The notes beneath the pieces are model-generated. The model saw only the letters and a list, made by a program, of their open reading frames with translations, was not told the origin of the DNA and did no database searches. The translations under genes were made by a program, and so were the position numbers. 64,000 nt of DNA from Mallotus nudiflorus (Eukaryota > Streptophyta > Magnoliopsida > Malpighiales > Euphorbiaceae), in contig CANTUR010000069.1 in NCBI GenBank assembly GCA_947683625.1, positions 4,650,001 to 4,714,000 of the forward strand, read 5' to 3'. Numbering within the stretch: the first letter of the stretch is position 1; each line of letters begins with the position of its first letter. Of this stretch, positions 21,129 through 33,123 are shown in pieces.

Positions 21129-23388
21129 AGATGTTTTAGCCTAATCACAAATGAAACATTAATGTTTTTAGAGGTTCAATTATACCATTAACGTTATAAA
21201 ATTGGACCATATAAGCACCCCTCTCCATTTAGACACTAACAGCCATCTACGTGGCTTGTAGGGCCTAAAAGCCATTGAGTGAAAACCTCATGTGGCAAGT
21301 GGGACCATCCCCCCAACATTAAATAAGAACAATAGGTGAGAAAGATGATATGTTGGGTTGGGATTTGGGTCTAACTCTGAGTTTGGCTGATGACGACGAC
21401 AACAGTGAAAGCAAGCAGCAGAAGGATTATCAACCTTCTTTAAAGCTCAAACTCATATCATTTCCATCGCTCTTCCCTCAAAATAACCACCATCGGACCT
21501 CCTTGAATAACCTCTTTTAATCATTTGGTGTAGTCCAATCCCAACTTAGAAGCTCCAAGATAGCTTTCATTAGCTGCTTGTGATTATGAAAATTATTGGC
21601 AACTGTTAGAGTAAATTCAAAGCACTTATGTTGTCCGTTTCCAACTGGATTCTATCTTCTCCTTTTATCTCTGACCAAAAAATGAAACAATTCTGCCAAA
21701 ACCAAATTCTTAATTGAGCATGCTAGCCACTCTATCAACCTGTGAAATTTAATAAATACATGTACAATAAGAAATTGAGAAAGGAAATATCATTCAATAA
21801 TTCAACTACAAATTAATAATAACATAGACAAGCAAGCTGGAGAAATAATTGTACCATCTCTAGAAGTAGAAAAGGAATATAATTTGTTCTAATGTAAATG
21901 CTATTATGCTCACATCTTTATTGTCAATCCAGATGATCTAAAACACTTAAGAATATCCAGCCTATTAATTGCTATAACTTTCTAAAATTTATGTACAGGG
22001 TATTAAAATGTGAAAAAGTATATATATTGACTGACATTCTATTGGGAGTGGAAAAGTTGTGTTCTCTTCTACCTCTCTTGAGTTGGTCTTTGCTCTCATT
22101 CTGCAGTGTTCGATACCTTAGCTTCTAATTGTTTCAGTTTGAGAATTTTATTTAGACTTTCACCAAGGAAATAAATGTTATCATTGATCAAGAAATTTAG
22201 AAAATTAAGATAGACACCCTTTTTCTCTTCCTTAGCAATTTGGAATCACATAAAAATTAGCATCAAAGCATATATTTTAGTTGACTAAAGAGACATTAAG
22301 TAGATAATTCTAGCTTTTCTTAGATGTTTCTCTACCTCTCTCCAAGCATTTTGATGGCTAGGGACTAGCCATAGGTATTTGAGAAGCTCAACAATATTGT
22401 GTATGATATTGAATTTGTTATAAAAATGCAAAAGATGTAAATAAACAAAATGATTAAAATCAAAATAAACTAAAACTTTCCAATAATTGATGCTGAAGAA
22501 AGATCAAAGTATTAGTTGGTTATTTGATTAAGGAACAAATGAATAAAATAATAGAATAAACATGATGCATACAAGGAATATAATAATATCAATGACCCTA
22601 TCTTCTCCTCCTATCTTTGACCAAAAAATGAAACAATTATGCTAAAACCAAATTCTCTATATCATTACACCAAAAATACAGTTTTAAAGTAAGTCATTCT
22701 TCTTCTCTAGTGATTTAAGACAATTGTTATAAGAGAACCTTACATGAACCTTGAATTGCCTTACTTCAGCACAATATTGCTACCTACTTACATGAATGAA
22801 TGACAGTAATATTTTTATTTTCCATCTTAGATCATTTCTTTTTCACCTAATCTTCTTTTATGTGGGATCAATATGAATTGGATACCACTCATCGCCGAAT
22901 GCAACAATGAAACCAATGTTTATTCGCTAAACAACACGATTACCATTCTAAGTAGAAAGAGAAGTGAGAGGAAGCATATTGGAGGAGAAGAGGCCGAAGC
23001 AAAGAGATCTTGCTCTCGTGGTGACAACGACGACGAAGATGGTGGTGCCAGCAGTGATGGAGACGCCAATGCTTATAGGAAAAAGCTGAGGCTTTCAAAA
23101 GAGCAATCTTTACTACTTGAAGAGACATTTACATTTTTTGTTGATTTTTTTTAATCGAACATTTTTTAGTTGATTAATGTTGGGGGAATAGTCCCACTTG
23201 CCATATAAGCTTTTCACTTAGTGGCTTTTGGCCATTTAGATGGTTGTTAGTGTCTAAATGGAGAGGGGAGCTTATATAGTCCAATTTTATAACGTTAAGG
23301 GCGTAATTGAACCCCTAAAAATATTAATGGTTCATCTGCAATTAGGTCAAAACATCAAGGGGTTATTTGCATATTTTCCCTATATTAA
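21126..23388. mobile_element. Pack-MULE with long terminal inverted repeats
   Basis: The left 200 bp (21126-21325) and the reverse complement of the right 210 bp (23178-23388) match closely. Both contain AACGTTATAAAATTGGAC, CCCTCTCCATTTAGACACTA and a stretch ending in CCCCCAACATTAA. The right tip ends TTTGCATATTTTCCC, that is GGGAAAATATGCAAATAACC read inward, a typical MULE terminus. The left tip is eroded by a TA microsatellite, so no 9-bp target duplication can be read. No transposase is present. The only gene-like content is a truncated homeobox gene fragment near the right end, making this a Pack-MULE that captured host sequence. Confidence 0.8.
22873..23154 (+). pseudogene. Captured HD-Zip class II fragment, truncated in the homeodomain
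   Basis: The 93-codon frame starts with ATGAATTGGATACCACTC, then has an SRKRSERKHIGG basic stretch, an acidic DDEDGGASSDGDANAY region and RKKLRLSKEQSLLLEETF. The last part is the N-terminal arm and helix 1 of the homeodomain as found in HD-Zip II proteins (HAT22-like). After LEETF the match stops and the frame ends in a T-rich tail about 10 codons later. Helices 2 and 3 (DNA recognition) and the leucine zipper are missing, so it cannot bind DNA as an HD-Zip. It lies just inside the right TIR. Confidence 0.75.
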
Positions 23389-25254
23389 AATATATTTTAA
23401 TTTATAGTTCATATATTGTGCAAATTTACAACTATTTTAAATTTAATCACATGACTGAATAATGATAATATAACTATTCGAGAATTTTTTTTTAACACCA
23501 TCTTTTATCTCATTTAAAATAATATAAAACTATTGTTTGCTCTTGGAATAGCACAACCGGAAGTATACCGGGCCAACAGAATAATAAATATTAAGTAGAG
23601 TATCGTTCTTATGAGAATTAGAGCTAATAACCTTTTAGTTCTAATTATTCTTGTTTAGAGCTAATAATCAAATTAAAGGAAGAATAAATTCAATAAATAA
23701 AATAACAATAGAACAAAATACAAACTAAGTCTATATAATTGCAATTATAAATCAATATAATAAAAGGTTGCTATAATTGATTCACTTCATAATCATCAAG
23801 CTATCAACAAGACCCAATTATACTATTGCATATCTTAGTTTCCTATTATACCAAATACTCTTTATTAAGCAATACATAGTGTAACCTATTTGAAATTAAC
23901 CCATTTATACTATTCCATAAAATACTCTCTCTCAAGCAATACATAGTGTAATATAGGTTTCCTTTAACCATTTTTTTTGGCCAAAAACCATCCTCCTACC
24001 TCTTTTCTTTCACCCTTTATTCTTATCTTATAATAATCTAGTATATTGATAGTTTATTTTCTTGGTTTATGGATCTGAAATTTTAGTGTTTCTCCAATCT
24101 AAGTGCTAGATTTAGATTTAGCGTTTTGATCTTATGCTATTATTTCAATTTATCCTATCTATTTGAGTCAACAATATTTTGAAAGGTCATGACAATAAAG
24201 CTTGTGATTTGATAATTTTCTGAAGAAGTATGGTTATTCTTCATATATCCCTTGTCAAACTTAAAAGAGAATATTTAGATTTCCAAAGTTGTTCAATCCT
24301 TAAGCTAAATGTGTTGTTCAACTTCAATTCATAGCTTCACCAAAGAGCAAAGATGTACTCTACGACAAGGGTAGCCAATCTAAGGAAGCAATAAGAGGTG
24401 CTCTTACAGTATTTTAAGCTACACTATTTTTATAAGACTTGCAGTTTAGGAGAGAAGAGCAAACAAATTGATGTAAAATTGGATGCAAATGAAAAAGATA
24501 AAAATATTAAATTAATAAATAAAAATTTGAAAATTATTTTAAAAAATAAAGTTAGTAATCTGATTAATTGAACAGAATAATTTCAATTCACTTACTAACT
24601 ACATTTGGTTTAGTTTTGATTTTAGATTTAATCAATTTTTTATCAATTGGTTTTTATTAGTTCAATTCATTTTAAACCGATACCGACTAGCGGTCGACTT
24701 AGAATCTACATAGATTAGATTAAGGATAACAACATTTTTAGTCCTAAAAATTACATTATTTTTTTCAATTAAGCCTTATAAGAATTTTTTCTTACAATCA
24801 AGTGTTATAAGTTTTAAAAAAAATTTCCATCAGTCAAAATTTTTTTCTGTTAGTCAACTCTCAAAATAAAACTATATTTTTTTTACATTTCAATCCTAAA
24901 ACTAACAAAAAAAATTGTCATTTTTTATATTTTAAATAAATTAAAATTATAACAACTAAAATTAGAATGAGAATATGTTAACTTATTTCATTGTTTAAAT
25001 AATTATTATAAAATAGCCTAATTTAAATAATTATTTTTTAAAAATTTGGCTAACTCAAATTTGATTGAATTTAAAAACTTTTTAAAATGTAATACAAATT
25101 ATAATATTGACAAATCTAAATTAGTTTTATCTTTATAAAAAATATTTATTTATTTATGATATTTTAATTCAAATTATATATTTACAAATCATTAACTATA
25201 TTTAATTAGTTTTATTTATCATTTTCAATATAACTAATAATTTAAGAAAAATAT
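23389..25254. other. AT-rich spacer, old retroelement traces
   Basis: No gene recognised. At about 23560-23660 the stretch with AAGTATACCGGGCCAAC and GAGTATCGTTCTTATGAG resembles a motif common in plant LTR elements, so a decayed retroelement end is possible. A short tandem similarity (AAGCAATACATAGTGTAA at about 23869 and 23936) is also present. The rest is AT-rich. Confidence 0.35.
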
Positions 25255-26779
25255 TGTTTTAACACTCAGTTTTGTCTCACTAGAAACTAGAAAAATCCAA
25301 TGATGAAAAGCCCAAAATGAGTCCATCTCCATCAAGTTAAGTAATGACCCAAAAAAACAATAATAAATCCAATTTTCTTCTCACATGAACTTTTGGCCCT
25401 AAACAAAAAAATTGGAGAAATTATGAAAATGGAGGAGAAAAAGAAGGGAAGTGGGGATGGAGTTTACTAAAAGAGGGCAGAGCATAAAATAAAAAAGGAA
25501 AAGAAAAGGGGGAAGACTCAAAAGAAGACAGAGAAAAAAAAAAAGAGAAAACTAATTTGATTGATATGAAAAAAATCATTAAAAATTTAAAAATTGGAAG
25601 ACATTACTGAAAAAGGAACTCTCTATCATTTTTAAGATAATTTGAAGGCAAACTATTTTAAGCTATTCATTTTTTTTATTATCTCTTTTTATTTTAACAA
25701 CAACACTGTTGCTTTTTACTTGTTGAACATTGTTTTTCATCTTAATTTTTTTGCCTTTCTTTTGTCATTTTTTCAGCAACAGTGCCCCTCCATTCTTGTT
25801 TTGATATTTTTTATTCTCTGTCCATCTCTTTGTTTTTGGTTGTCACTGTTACTACTTAAGCTTTTTTATTTATTCTTTTATTTTTATTTCTTACTTACCT
25901 TTTTTTATTTATTGTATTTACTTTTAGTTAATTCAAATATTTGTATTACATTCATTTTTTTATTTTTATCTATTTATTTATTTCTATTTAATTTATTTAT
26001 ATTTGTATTGCATTGTTTCTTCTTAAATATAATTTTGGCTTATATTTATGTTGTTTTTATTTTTGTTGCATGTTATTTTGTGTTATTTTTAATTTTTATT
26101 TTATGTTATTATTATGTAAGTTATATTCTATTTTTATTGAGATTGTTTTATATATTTTATTGCAATATTGAGATTAATATTTATTTATTTCTATTTTCAT
26201 TTTACTATGATTACTAGTGATTAGATTAAGTAGGAATAGTAGATCAAATAATTATTGTCTTTTAATTAATTTTGTAAAATAGGATACTTCTATTGTAATT
26301 AATTTCATATTTAGTTTTAGTTTCTTATTCATGCAGTAGTCTTAATAAATTTGGTAAATAATATTTGTTAAATTATTAATTGTTGAGTAATTTGATTGGT
26401 AGAATTTGTAATATAGTTTGTTTGATTTTAATTTAATAATTTATATTTTCTTTGTGTTTTATTTAAATAATAAATTCCTTTTAATGATTTGATTTTTTAA
26501 AATTATTATGTTAGTGATTTTAGTTAAATTATTATTTTCGTAATATTTTTGGGTTAATTGAATGAGCTAAGATTTTGATATCTATATTTATTTCATTTTC
26601 TGTTTGTATTGTTTTAGGAGATTTAATTTTGTTTTGTTAATTGGTTGATTGGAGTTATATTCATTAGGATTTATATATTTTTATTTATTTTATTTCTGTC
26701 TTTTATTTGTTTAGTTGATTCGATTTTTTATTTGATGTGTTAATTAAATAAATTAAGAAATATGTAAAAATAATTTGTA
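25255..26779 (+). repeat. Left (5') LTR of gag-only element 1
   Basis: Matches 30867-33123 with the same order of blocks (for example TTTGTTTAGTTGATTCGATT and GATATCTATATTTATTTCAT) at roughly 85-90% identity by eye. It is T-rich on the plus strand, which creates a long spurious hydrophobic open frame at 25642-26217. No convincing PBS could be read after it. Confidence 0.75.
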
Positions 26780-26884
26780 AAAAGTAAGCCTGTTCTAATT
26801 TGGAAGCAAGTCGAGGGTAATTTGGCCTTCTAATAACAAGCATTCAATTAGTTAATTGAGACCACTTCATAAGAGAGTATAATG

Positions 26885-27702
26885 TCAAGACCCTCTAATT
26901 TTAATGTTGAATCCTTCAAGCAAGAACTTTTAAAAGAAATCAAGGATGAAACATGACAACAATAAAAAAATATTATTGTTGAGATAGCAGGGAAGAGGCC
27001 CTTTGATGAAGAAGACTATGAAACAAGAACCGTTCTTGGTGAGCCACTAAAAGAAAAACTAAAAGCACCGGTAGATCCAATTGAGTCAAAATGGATGAAA
27101 GACATGAAGAGCAAATGGATCAACTACAAACTATGATAAAAAATCATAGGCTTAATTCTAACTTTACCAATCTGGACCTAAATTTATAGGAGGAAGAACC
27201 ATTGCCCCAAAATATAAATTTCCAAATATGAAGAAATACTGTATAATTGATGATCCTCACCTACATTTGAAGCACATATATGAAGGCTATTGAGTTGTTT
27301 AAGGCCCAAATTGTCAAATAATTTTTGATGTCCTTAGAAGGAACTGTTGTTAAACAGTACTACACTTTAGATGCACATGTTTAGGAAAATTGGAAGGAGC
27401 TGTCCTGAGCTTTCATCAAGCAATATGGATTGAATTATCAATTCGAAGTCTCTCTCCAAGATTTATATAACACAATGCAAAGACCAAACGAGCCTTTCAC
27501 AAGCTTTTAAACTAGATTAAGAGAAAAGTTGGCCTAGATGAAGTATAGACCTGCAGAGTCAGACCAGCTGATCATAACCATAAAAGCATGCATTCCACCT
27601 CTAGTCAATAAATTAAAGAACGTAGGCATAAGGGACTTCAAAGAGCTGTATTATTTTAGAGTACAAATTGTAGCTAACTTGAATTTGAACACTCATGAAT
27701 AA
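26885..27702 (+). pseudogene. Gag remnant, Tat/Ogre-like (element 1)
   Basis: Broken frames contain LEGTVVKQYYTLDAHV, AFIKQYGLNYQFEVSLQDLY, TMQRPNEPFTSF and FKELYYFRVQIVANLN, in the order of the Gag (retrotrans_gag) core of plant Ty3/gypsy Tat elements. The upstream part (RPFDEEDYETRTVLGEP) is less conserved. At least six in-frame stops are present (for example TAG within the AFIK-preceding block), so it makes no Gag. Confidence 0.6.
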
Positions 27703-29649
27703 TTATTATTAGTGTGGTTGTAATGATTTTAAATAATATTTTATTGCAATAACTTTTCTTTGCACTAATAAATATTTAATTGTCTAATTTATATGATTAT
27801 GAATTTGTTATAATTATGCATACAATCTTATACGTGAATGAGAGAGAGATTATAAAGAAAAGGAAAAAGAAAAAAAAAATTCAATGAGAGGTCTAAATGT
27901 TAGAATTGATTTTCAACTTCCCTTCGGGCACTTTTAACCTCAGTTTTTTCCTTAATATGAAATGAATTAACTGTATTCACCAAATGGAGAGGAAAAATGA
28001 AAATAAAAGAAAGAAAAAAGAAAAATCTTTATTTATGCCACCCACATTTGAAAAGGTCGTTCTTGTATAATCCTTTGAAAGTCCTCGTAACTCTTAATAA
28101 TGCCAAATTCAAAATTTTGAAATAAAATTCCTATTGACTGTGAGCTAAAAAATACTTGGTCAGAAAACTCATAGAGGGCTAATCAATAACAAAATATACT
28201 AAATAATTTCCTCAAAAATTATATAAAATCATTAAAATTATTTAATCATCATATAAAATACTAATATCAACCAAAACACTTATTTAACCAATAATTTTTA
28301 TAAAAATACATATTTAATCTAATAATTCCAAAATACACATAAATTGTATAAAATTCCATAAAAATTATATAAATTCATAAAAATTATTTTATCAATAAAT
28401 AACATTTTAATATCAACTCAAGCACACAATTAAACTTTAAATTCAATCAAAATACTCATTTAACTCAATTATCCAACATTTACATAAACTAAAAATATTC
28501 ATATAAATATATAATAATCCCAAAAATTAATAACAATATATAATAACAATAATTTAACCAAATTCATAATTTATATAATTTATTTTTGAAAATTCACTAA
28601 ATAATAATAAAATATTCAAAAATACCCATTCATTCAAAATAATTTAGAAAAAAAATATATATGAGTAGATTGAGATGCATATATCAATATTTCAAAAAGA
28701 AATTATCAAAAATCAATTAAACTCAAGCTAAAAAAAATTAAGAAAAAATTTGACATAAACTAAAAATCAATCAAAACTTACAAATGAACAAGTTTAAGCT
28801 TGAATGGAGCTTGGGATCGTCTTCCCCACAGCTCAAGGAGTCAATCGAGCTAAGGAAGTTGAGCTCCTGCCGTCGGGAAGTCACCGACGACATGAAGATC
28901 CTTGCTATTGCCACTGCTGCACTTGCTGGTTTTCCGACGACTTCTACAGCTCTTCTAATGGTGGTGAAGATGGCTAGAAGGAGAATAAGTGATGGTGGTG
29001 TGTGGTGATTGTGCAGGTGGCGCCGATGAGGGGTGAGGTGTGGTTCAGTCGTGGAAAAGAAGGAAAAGACCAAGTAAAGAAAGAAAGGAAAAAAAAAACT
29101 AAAGGAAAGAAGAATGATTGAAAAAGAACAAAATAATATCCTAGCCCAATTTCTAAAGCTTACGTACATATATATGTCTATATATATAATATAATATAAA
29201 CTTAAACTTTGGTTTAATGCTCACCACACAAAATAATCTATATACATATATATATATATATATAGGTACACACACATGCACAATAATATACACAATATAT
29301 AAAATTAACAACAATTAAAATCATTACTATTAATAAAATAATTGGATAATAATAATGTTATTCATGATAATATAATTTATTAAAAATAAGAATATCCATA
29401 ATACTAATATAACAATTTAATAATAAAATAAATAATATAGGTTGATAAAATAGTAATGTACATAAATTGATATTACTAAAATATTACCATCCAAAATAAT
29501 GAATTTTAAAATAAAATATTTACGTTGAAAATATTATTAAACATAAAATAATAATTATTAATCATAAAATAGCAAAATAAATAAATTTAACTTTTAAATT
29601 TATTAACACTGCATATCTTATTAAATAATAAAATAATTTTAAAACCAGG
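27703..29649. other. Internal non-coding part of gag-only element 1
   Basis: AT-rich sequence without recognised domains. A GC-richer island at 28780-29040 contains an open frame on each strand (28784-29008 plus, 28771-29169 minus); neither resembles a known protein. A (TA)n run is at about 29243-29265. Confidence 0.4.
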
Positions 29650-30110
29650 ATTATCACACTGGCCTAACACCTTTAAAGGCTACATGGTGCATCTTTAGTA
29701 AACCTTGCTTAATGCCCCCAGAGGCAATATGACACTTTTTTTAGTTGACCTCGCTTAACGCCCTATAGGTTATATGGCTTATTTTTTTAGTTGGCCTTAA
29801 GGCATCATCTTTAGTGGACCTCACCTAATACCCTTAGAGGCTATATGACACTTTTTTTAGTTGACATCACCTGACGCCCCATAGGCTATATGACTTATTT
29901 TTTAGTTAACCTCACTTGAAGCCCTAAAGGTTATACGGAACTGTTTAAATTGACCTTGCTTAATGCCGTAAAGGCTATACAACACATTTTTAGTTAACCT
30001 CACCTAACGGCCCAAAGGCTATATGGTGAATTTTAATTGACCTCGCCTAACGTACCAGAGGCTATATGAATTTTTTTTTTTAGTTAACCTTGTATGACAC
30101 CAAAAGTGGC
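29650..30110. repeat. Minisatellite, about 50-60-bp units (about 9 copies)
   Basis: Irregular repeats built on the pattern TTAGTTGACCTCGCTTAACG followed by CCC-AGAGGCTATATG and a T run. Copies begin near 29690, 29740, 29790, 29830 and onward at 50-60-bp steps. Divergence is moderate. The array lies between the gag remnant and the 3' LTR of the element. Confidence 0.8.
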
Positions 30111-30254
30111 TATGAGACTTTTATCTTGTGTGATATCTTAAAATTAAGAACATGAATCTACATGTTTGAATGAAAATCTCTTACTTTTTGAACCTCTAAA
30201 GTTGTAACTCGGGAGACATAACGGTCTCAAATCTCCTAATTAATACATTAGGAT

Positions 30255-30765
30255 GGATAAAGCCAGAACTTGTCGATTAAAGAAACAAAAATCCACCTTT
30301 CAGATTGCACTTTGAAGATGACGATAAAGAAGAAAGAATTTGTTGGCCAAAGTATCAGATTTTGCCTTTTATATTGTACTTTAAAGATAATGGTGTTAGA
30401 TTCACTTTTTAAATTGTACTTTGAAGATAATTGTGCAGAAGTTCACCTTTGAAATTAAACTCTATAGATGACAATACATAAAATAGAACTTACTAATCAA
30501 ACTGTCATATTCACCTTTCAGCTTTTACTTTAAAGACAATGTTGAAGAAGTTCACTTTTCATATTAAACTCTGAAGATGATGGTACATAAAGCAGAATTT
30601 ACCGATTGAAGTGTCAAATTCACTTTTCATATTGTATTTTGAAGGCAATGACACAATAGTTCACCTTTCAGATTGTACTCCAAAGATGATGGTAATTTCA
30701 TTTTTCAGATTGTACTTTAAAGACGATGGCCCAAAAGATAAAGTTTGCTTCTCTCAGACATCTGA
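30255..30765. repeat. Second tandem family in gag-only element 1
   Basis: Units of roughly 55-65 bp built on TTCACCTTTCAGATTGTACT, then TTGAAGATGATGG and a spacer with ATAAAG(C)AGAA. About eight degenerate copies are visible. Sequence is unrelated to the array just upstream, so one element carries two independent tandem families. Confidence 0.75.
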
Positions 30766-30866
30766 CTTAAAAAAATTATATCATTTTTTATTGTTTGCAT
30801 ATGTGCTTTTTCATAAATTTTATTTCATTGATTACATTTCAATTTTTGAAAAAGTAAGGGACAAAC

Positions 30867-33123
30867 TGTTGACACTCGGTTTTGGTCTACTCGAAACTAA
30901 AAAGCCCAAGTTGAGCCCAACAAGTCAAGTAATGGCCAAAAAATAATAATAAATTTAATTTCCTTCTCACATGGACTTTTGGCCCACAAAAAAGAAAGAA
31001 AGATATTCTTAAAAATTTTGATTGTTAGAAGTGGGAAGTTAAAAAAATTAGGGAAGTTATGAAAATAGAGGAGAAAAAGGAGGGAAGTAGGGATGGAGTT
31101 GGCTAGAAGAGGGGGTAGATTAAAAAAAAAGAGGAAAAACAGAGAAAACTAATTTAATAGACGTGGAAAAAATCAATAAAAATTCAAGAATCAAAAGCCA
31201 ATACTAGGAAAGGGAACTTTTTTATAATTTTTTAAGATGATATGAGGGCAAACTATTTTAAACTATTAATGATCTTTTCTTATTTTTGCAACAGTGTTGT
31301 TTTTTACTTGTTCAACATGGCTTTTCATCTTGATTTTTTTTTTTGTCATTTTTTCGGCAATAGTACCCCTCCTTTATTATTTTGATATTTTTTCTTCTCT
31401 GGCCATTTCTTTGTTTTTGGACTGTAAAATGCCATTGGGCACTGTTACCAATTAGGCTTTTTTATTTATTCATTTATTTTTATTTCTTATTTACATTTTT
31501 TATTTATTGTATTTATTTTTATTTAATTCATATATTTAGATGACATTCATTTCTTTATTTTTATTTATTTCTATTTAATTTATTTATATTTGTGTTGCAT
31601 TATTTCTTCTTAAATTTAATTTTTGCTTGTATTTATGTTGTTTTATTTTTGTTGTATGTTATTTGTGTTATTTTTAATTTTAATTTTTTATTATTATTGT
31701 GTAATTTATATTCTATTTTTATTGAGAATGTTTAATATATTTGGTTATATTTTATTGCATTATTGAAATTAATGTTTTATTTATTTCTATTTTCATTTTA
31801 CTATGATTACTAGTGATTAGATTAAGTAGGAATATTAGATCAAATTATTATTTGTCTTTTAATTAATTTTGTAAATTAGGTTACTTCTATTGTTATTGTT
31901 ATATATACATATTAAATGTTGAGCTTTAAAGTTATTAAGCTAAAAATTTGACAAATATCTATTTTTATATTTAAATATTCTTCCTAAAATCTAATGTGTC
32001 AAATTCTTAAAAATATTAATTTTTATTAAAAAATAAAATATTTATTATAGTTTTTTAGTATTTTTTTTAAATAAAACATTATTATACATATTTTAATAAT
32101 AGTCAAATTCTAAAATTTTTTATGTAATACTTATTTTTTAATCTCAAATCATTCAATCATTTTTTCTAAATCATTAGAAATGTTTAAAAATTTTCTTAAC
32201 TATTATACATACTCCAGTAATAATTTAATGGTCTCAAAATAAATTCTATTATATTTAAAATAATGGCCATAAAATTAAAGAGAATAAAATTAATGTAATA
32301 TATTTTATTTTTAATTTATTTAGTTACCTTTTTCCCTTTAAAAAAATTCTTATTTTTAAATACATATGTTTTATTCAATATAAAATATTTTAATTATCCT
32401 ACATCTAAAATACTACTTTTTTATTAGAAATTATGTCATTTATTCTAATTAAATCATCCACCTTTTTTCCATTAAAAACAAATTTTTCTTTTTATTTAAC
32501 GTGTATATATATATATATATATATGTTCACTTTTATATTTAATTAATTTGTAATTTTACATTTATTAAAATTATTTAGTAATTATATTAAAATGTGTATA
32601 TTATTTAAAATCCGTGCAACTTACTGATTCATGACTGATTTCATATTTAGTTTAAGTTTCTTCATTTCATAAAGTAATCTTAATAAATTTAGTAACTAAT
32701 ATTTGTTAAATTATTAATTGTTGAGTAATTTAATTGGTATAATTTGTAATATAGTTTGTTTGATTTTAATTTAATAATTTATATTTTCTTTGAGTTTTAT
32801 TTAATTAATAAATTCCTTTTAATGATTTTATTTTATTTTTTTTAAATTATTGTGTTATGGATTTTAGTTAAATTATTATTTACATAATATATTTGGGTTA
32901 ATTGAATGAGTTAAGATTTTGATATCTATATTTATTTCATTTTCTGTTTCTATTGTTCTATAAGATTTAATTTTATTTTGTTAATTGGTTGATTGACTTT
33001 ATATTCATTAGGATTTATATATTTGTATTTATTTAACTACTATCTTTTATTTGTTTAGTTGATTCGATTTTTTATTCAATGTGTTAATTAAATAAATAAG
33101 GAAATATGTAAAAAATAATTTGT
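30867..33123 (+). repeat. Right (3') LTR of gag-only element 1, with insertion
   Basis: Starts TGTTGACACTCGGTTTTGG and follows the left LTR to about 31892, then again from about 32636 to 33123. The intervening 740 bp is absent from the left copy and is a later insertion. Preceded by a polypurine-like GAAAAAGTAAGGGAC. Confidence 0.75.
31893..32635. mobile_element. AT-rich insertion inside the 3' LTR, type unknown
   Basis: This stretch interrupts the LTR between CTATTGT and GATTTCATATTTAG, which are nearly contiguous in the left LTR. It has no coding content. Its first part (ATTAAATGTTGAGCTTTAAAG) resembles 17265-17298, next to the Helitron-like end, and its right end reads CCGTGCAACTTACTGATTC. 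A non-autonomous Helitron is possible, but the hairpin is not convincing. Confidence 0.45.

Larger units (their letters stand above)
25255..33123 (+). mobile_element. Gag-only Ty3/gypsy element, Tat-like (TR-GAG type), copy 1
   Basis: Two direct repeats of about 1.5 kb (25255-26779 and 30867-33123, the latter enlarged by an insertion) flank an internal region with a broken gag on the plus strand and no protease, reverse transcriptase or integrase. Before the right LTR lie two tandem-repeat arrays (29650-30110 and 30255-30765) and a purine-rich tract (GAAAAAGTAAGGGAC). Tat-lineage elements such as Ogre are known for tandem repeats in the region before the 3' LTR. Both LTRs start near TGTT-ACACTC. 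The exact 3' ends of the LTRs are unclear and could extend past 33123. Confidence 0.65.

Noticed and set aside
25642..26217. 191-codon hydrophobic open frame
   Set aside because: It lies wholly in a T-rich LTR; the Phe/Leu/Tyr-rich peptide is a composition artefact and the other LTR copy does not keep the frame.
28771..29169. 132-codon minus-strand ORF and overlapping 74-codon plus ORF
   Set aside because: Opposed open frames over the same bases in a GC-richer island within a retroelement; no domain recognised, so not called as genes.
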